Part shown: piece by piece, positions 61,085-64,000 of the stretch
How the letters are laid out: each line of letters starts with the position of its first letter
How positions within the stretch are numbered: the first letter of the stretch is position 1
DNA from: Anisakis pegreffii
Lineage: Eukaryota; Nematoda; Chromadorea; Rhabditida; Anisakidae
DNA: 64,000 nucleotides
Direction of reading: 5' to 3'
Assembly (NCBI GenBank): GCA_035041965.1
Contig: JAPYMA010001288.1
Location: 124,001-188,000 of the forward strand
The notes under the pieces: model-generated
What the model was told of the DNA's origin: nothing
Database searches by the model: none
What the model saw: the letters and a program-made list of their open reading frames with translations, nothing else
Program-made: the position numbers and the translations under genes

Positions 61085-61232
61085 GCATTCCATGGTGTGC
61101 AATGATCTTTGAAAATTCCGAAAAGGTTTGCCGTGGGGTGATTTAATGGGCGACAGAGCGTGTAATGAGATTTTGAATCGTCAGGCATAGCGAATATCAT
61201 TTTGAACCAGATTGTTTTGAATCCTTGTCAGG

Positions 61233-63004
61233 ATGTTTGCGTCAACAAGCATACAGTGCTCTCGTGGCATCCGTTCGCTCCGACCACATGAATTTCGTGC
61301 ACCGTGGCCATTTGTCAAAAAGGTTGGTGTTTATGATTTAATAGCCAGGTCGACTTTTTTTGTGGGTGAATGTTTATGCTTTTTAGTTACATGCGAAGAG
61401 TGCACGTATGATTTCATGCACGAGTTTTGGAACAAAACCTAAGTTTCATGGAAAACCGAAAGTTTTTATAATCAGAATTCGAAGTCATGTTTCGTATCTT
61501 CAAAATCGTGAGTATTGACAAAACGACGTCGCATTATTGGCTTGTTTCTTTCAAAGATACGTTTATAAGTGCTAAATATTTTCATGTTGTATTCTTGTGC
61601 GATGAAAAAATTTATCTAACTTAAGGGTGCTTTCGGCCAACGCAAAATTGGCCCATTCGTATACGAGAAACACAAAATTCCAGGGCAAAGACGTGAGTTC
61701 CCAGAGCTGTCGCCAAAATATCAGCATCTTAATCCTCCAGAACTTGCCGGTAAGTCGTATTTTGCGTTATCTACGTTCTAAAGAAATGGATAGAGGATGC
61801 GGCCACATTGTTCCATACGGTTATAAGTGACCAGTAATTTAGAGAGTTTTCTAAAAATCTGGACACACAGTATCGAACTGGACAGGAGCAACTTTTGGGA
61901 CCACCCACGAACTCCCGATTGTCCCCTAAAACTTGAGGACTTGGGAGATCTCATCAGTTACAATTTTGCGAGCCCATTTTTTTACATCCTGCCTTAGTCC
62001 ACGCTCCAGAGACGCTATAATTTCAAAACAAAACGAGGTTAATGGCGGTTCTTATGTATTCAGATTTTAGGAATCAGTAATGCAGCAATTTGAAAGGCTA
62101 AGTGAAGGACTTAATGGAAACTTTAAAAAAAGGATGCATTCGCTCATTTCGTCACTGTGTGTCTAGACTTTTGTAAAACGTGTGAACGGAACGATATGAA
62201 GTGGCCTTCATCTAATTAAAAATAGAATTATATTTCTTACTATCGTCGTCTTCAAACTCTTAATGGAAATTTATTTTCAAGATTATACGGGTGTACAGCC
62301 AAATGGTTATGTGGATGCAACAACAGGAAAGTATATTGTTGTGAAAGAAGCATGCGCTGAATTGGTTGTTCCAGATCTTACAGGATTCAACTTAGGGCCT
62401 TACGTATCGTTCAAAACGGATGTTGAGATTGAGAAAAGGTTTTCTGATTGAGATTTTCATTGTTGCTTTTAATCCAGTCATATGATTAGTTTCTATGTAA
62501 ACTGAATTGTTTATTGACGTCAGCTGATAGATTCGATCATACATTATTTCGATTGATGTTTATTTACGTTAATTTAGACGTAAGGCATATGAACAAATCG
62601 TGAAACAGAAAGGCTCTGACGAACTCGCTGATCTGTATGTTCTTGAAGATGAACGTTGGCCACCTCCTAAAATCACCGCGAAAACTCTTTTCGATCTCTA
62701 CTACGCTCCACAGATAAGGTATTTCTTCTCTGTCTTCTCAGTTTCATTCATTTATTTTGTATAAGCATTGAATATTGCTGGTTTCTGCTTATCCCGTAAT
62801 GTAGACGTGCCAGTTGAGTGAATTATTGGATCTAAATTGCGTTTTGATAATTTCGAATCACAGTATAACTCCGATGAATTTCACTATTTATTGCTTCATT
62901 TTAGGCAGCATTTCAAAGATCGTCACTATGAAGATCAAACAGAACAAATTGGTGAGGCTGTTGATAGTACGCGTTCGTCAAAGCATGATAAAAAATCTTC
63001 CTAA
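61233..63004 (+). CDS. mrpl-41: Mitochondrial large-subunit ribosomal protein L41
   Basis: Component of the mitochondrial 39S ribosomal subunit. Exons 61233-61322, 61626-61749, 62282-62438, 62578-62718, 62905-63004 (TAA) join in phase to 203 residues. The key match is ELVVPDLTGFNLGPYVSF in exon 3, equivalent to EFVVPDLTGFKLKPYVSY of vertebrate MRPL41, followed by a Lys/Glu-rich segment. The N terminus MFASTSIQCSRGIRSLRPHE is Ser/Arg-rich with few acids, as expected for a mitochondrial targeting peptide. Exon 2 (GAFGQRKIGPFVYEKHKIPG) and the C-terminal exons (WPPPKITAKTLFDLYYAPQI) look well constrained. It is longer than the 137-residue human protein. ATG 61233 is the first Met before a GTTGGT donor and gives phase 0. 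An AATAAA lies at 63297-63302. Confidence 0.9.
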
Positions 63005-64000
63005 TTAACTGGAACCTCCTCATGAAAAAAAGGGGGTTTTGAAGCAGCATGAGAAGGGCAGGAGCGGACACTTCTGAGAGGGTATAGAAAGAAAGTTTTC
63101 AATTCCGTTTCCTTATTCCAAGCATTGATGAGGAGTTGGCCATTCCTTGAACTGTATAAGAAATATATCTTTAAATGATATGCTTATTATTCCTAATCTA
63201 TGCTACATTTTTGGACCAGTATTTAAAAACAAAAAGTTATCAAAATTTCTTTGGAAGGTTATATGCTGAATACATCAGAGAGCATTGTTTCAATGCAATA
63301 AATGCTATAATTCACCTTGCATTAATGCATGCATTGAATGCTATAGTTTATGACTATTCATTAAATGCTGTACTTGTATCATTGTCTGCATGACTATTCA
63401 TACCATCCATGTACTTCCACTTTTCACTCTACTGTCATATGTAACTTGAATGAATGAAAATCGGATGGGTTTAAATAATGACGAACCGGCTTAATTCAAA
63501 GACTAATGATTGTTCTGAATGGTACTCTTAACACAATAAAAACGTTTATGAGAGACCGTAAGTATGCTGATGTAATGATTCTATTAGCACTCATTCATTT
63601 TTCACCACTGGTAGCTAACAAATATTAAGGTCTGTCGAAAGATTGGCAGTTCTGATTCCATTTCTTAGAAAGCGGTGTTGAAAACTGCAACTGTAAGCAT
63701 TTGATGCTTGGTTTTTCAGACCAAGAATCAATCACTGGTAATTGCCATCAGCGAATGTGAAGAACGGATCAGTTATTGTTCACGGTAGTTATGCACTCGT
63801 CATATTGAATAATTGTAGAAATGTAAGATAGGCATAAGTAAAGGCAAAACGTTGATCGAAAACTACTGATGGGTGATATTTATACCAGTATGTGAACATA
63901 GTTCTATGAAAATTTGCATTGTGATTACGAGGTGTTCGTTTTATTTATGCGATTCTATGTTGACAACAAGCAATTAATCGTTTATTCTTGCTCTAAAATG
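63005..64000. other. MRPL41 3' flank
   Basis: An AATAAA at 63297-63302 may end the MRPL41 transcript. No further gene seen before the window ends. Confidence 0.55.

Larger units (their letters stand above)
59281..61232. other. Between pogo relic and MRPL41
   Basis: Contains the OTU fragment and minus-strand frames at 59274-59697 possibly belonging to the transposon. The last 200 bp should include the MRPL41 promoter. Confidence 0.5.

Noticed and set aside
1..64000. CRISPR arrays, bacterial operons, rRNA genes
   Set aside because: No regularly spaced direct repeats, no ribosome-binding-site organisation, no rRNA-like sequence; the window is eukaryotic.

Overview
The window looks like nuclear DNA of a nematode. 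It is AT-rich, introns are short to medium with GT...(T)TTCAG or TTGCAG-type acceptors, there are no bacterial operons, and the recognisable proteins are animal ones. A nematode is an inference from acceptor style, gene structure and the transposon mix; I cannot name the species.

Six protein-coding genes can be assembled by joining phase-compatible exons by eye. (1) 19599-28243 (+): a 19-exon myocardin-related transcription factor (RPEL motifs, LLQQQQLFLQ motif, SAP domain, leucine zipper, acidic C terminus); its 5' end is missing. (2) 34024-39280 (+): a zinc-finger protein with three copies of a two-finger plus 'CFP' helix module. (3) 44429-45922 (+): PGAM5 mitochondrial protein phosphatase. 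(4) 46880-48454 (-): a 119-residue achaete-scute-like bHLH factor. (5) 51755-54174 (-): a CCDC50-like ubiquitin-binding adaptor with a 105-bp internal tandem duplication; its first exon was not found. (6) 61233-63004 (+): mitochondrial ribosomal protein L41. They are independent genes. Two are mitochondrial (PGAM5, MRPL41) and three look like DNA-binding or transcriptional regulators.

The rest is intronic or intergenic DNA with decayed mobile elements. These are a Merlin (ISXO2-type) transposase relic at 1.9-2.8 kb, an 8-bp-TSD hAT-like MITE at 16.0 kb, and a relic of a repeat-encoded protein family at 20.1-20.9 kb. There are also three copies of a second hAT-like MITE family (25.3, 42.8 and 48.6 kb), a LINE reverse-transcriptase fragment at 40.2-40.5 kb, a pogo/Tigger-like transposase relic at 57.9-59.3 kb, and an OTU-protease fragment at 60.3-60.6 kb. 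Several inverted repeats lie between or inside genes.

The most interesting observations are the CCDC50-like duplication, which copied a splice acceptor into coding sequence and left two in-frame acceptors exactly 105 nt apart; the apparent absence of an AG acceptor at the right place in PGAM5; the repeated zinc-finger module; and the full RPEL-SAP-zipper MRTF with a degenerate first RPEL. Roughly the first 19.5 kb holds no gene I can support; it may contain missing 5' MRTF exons.
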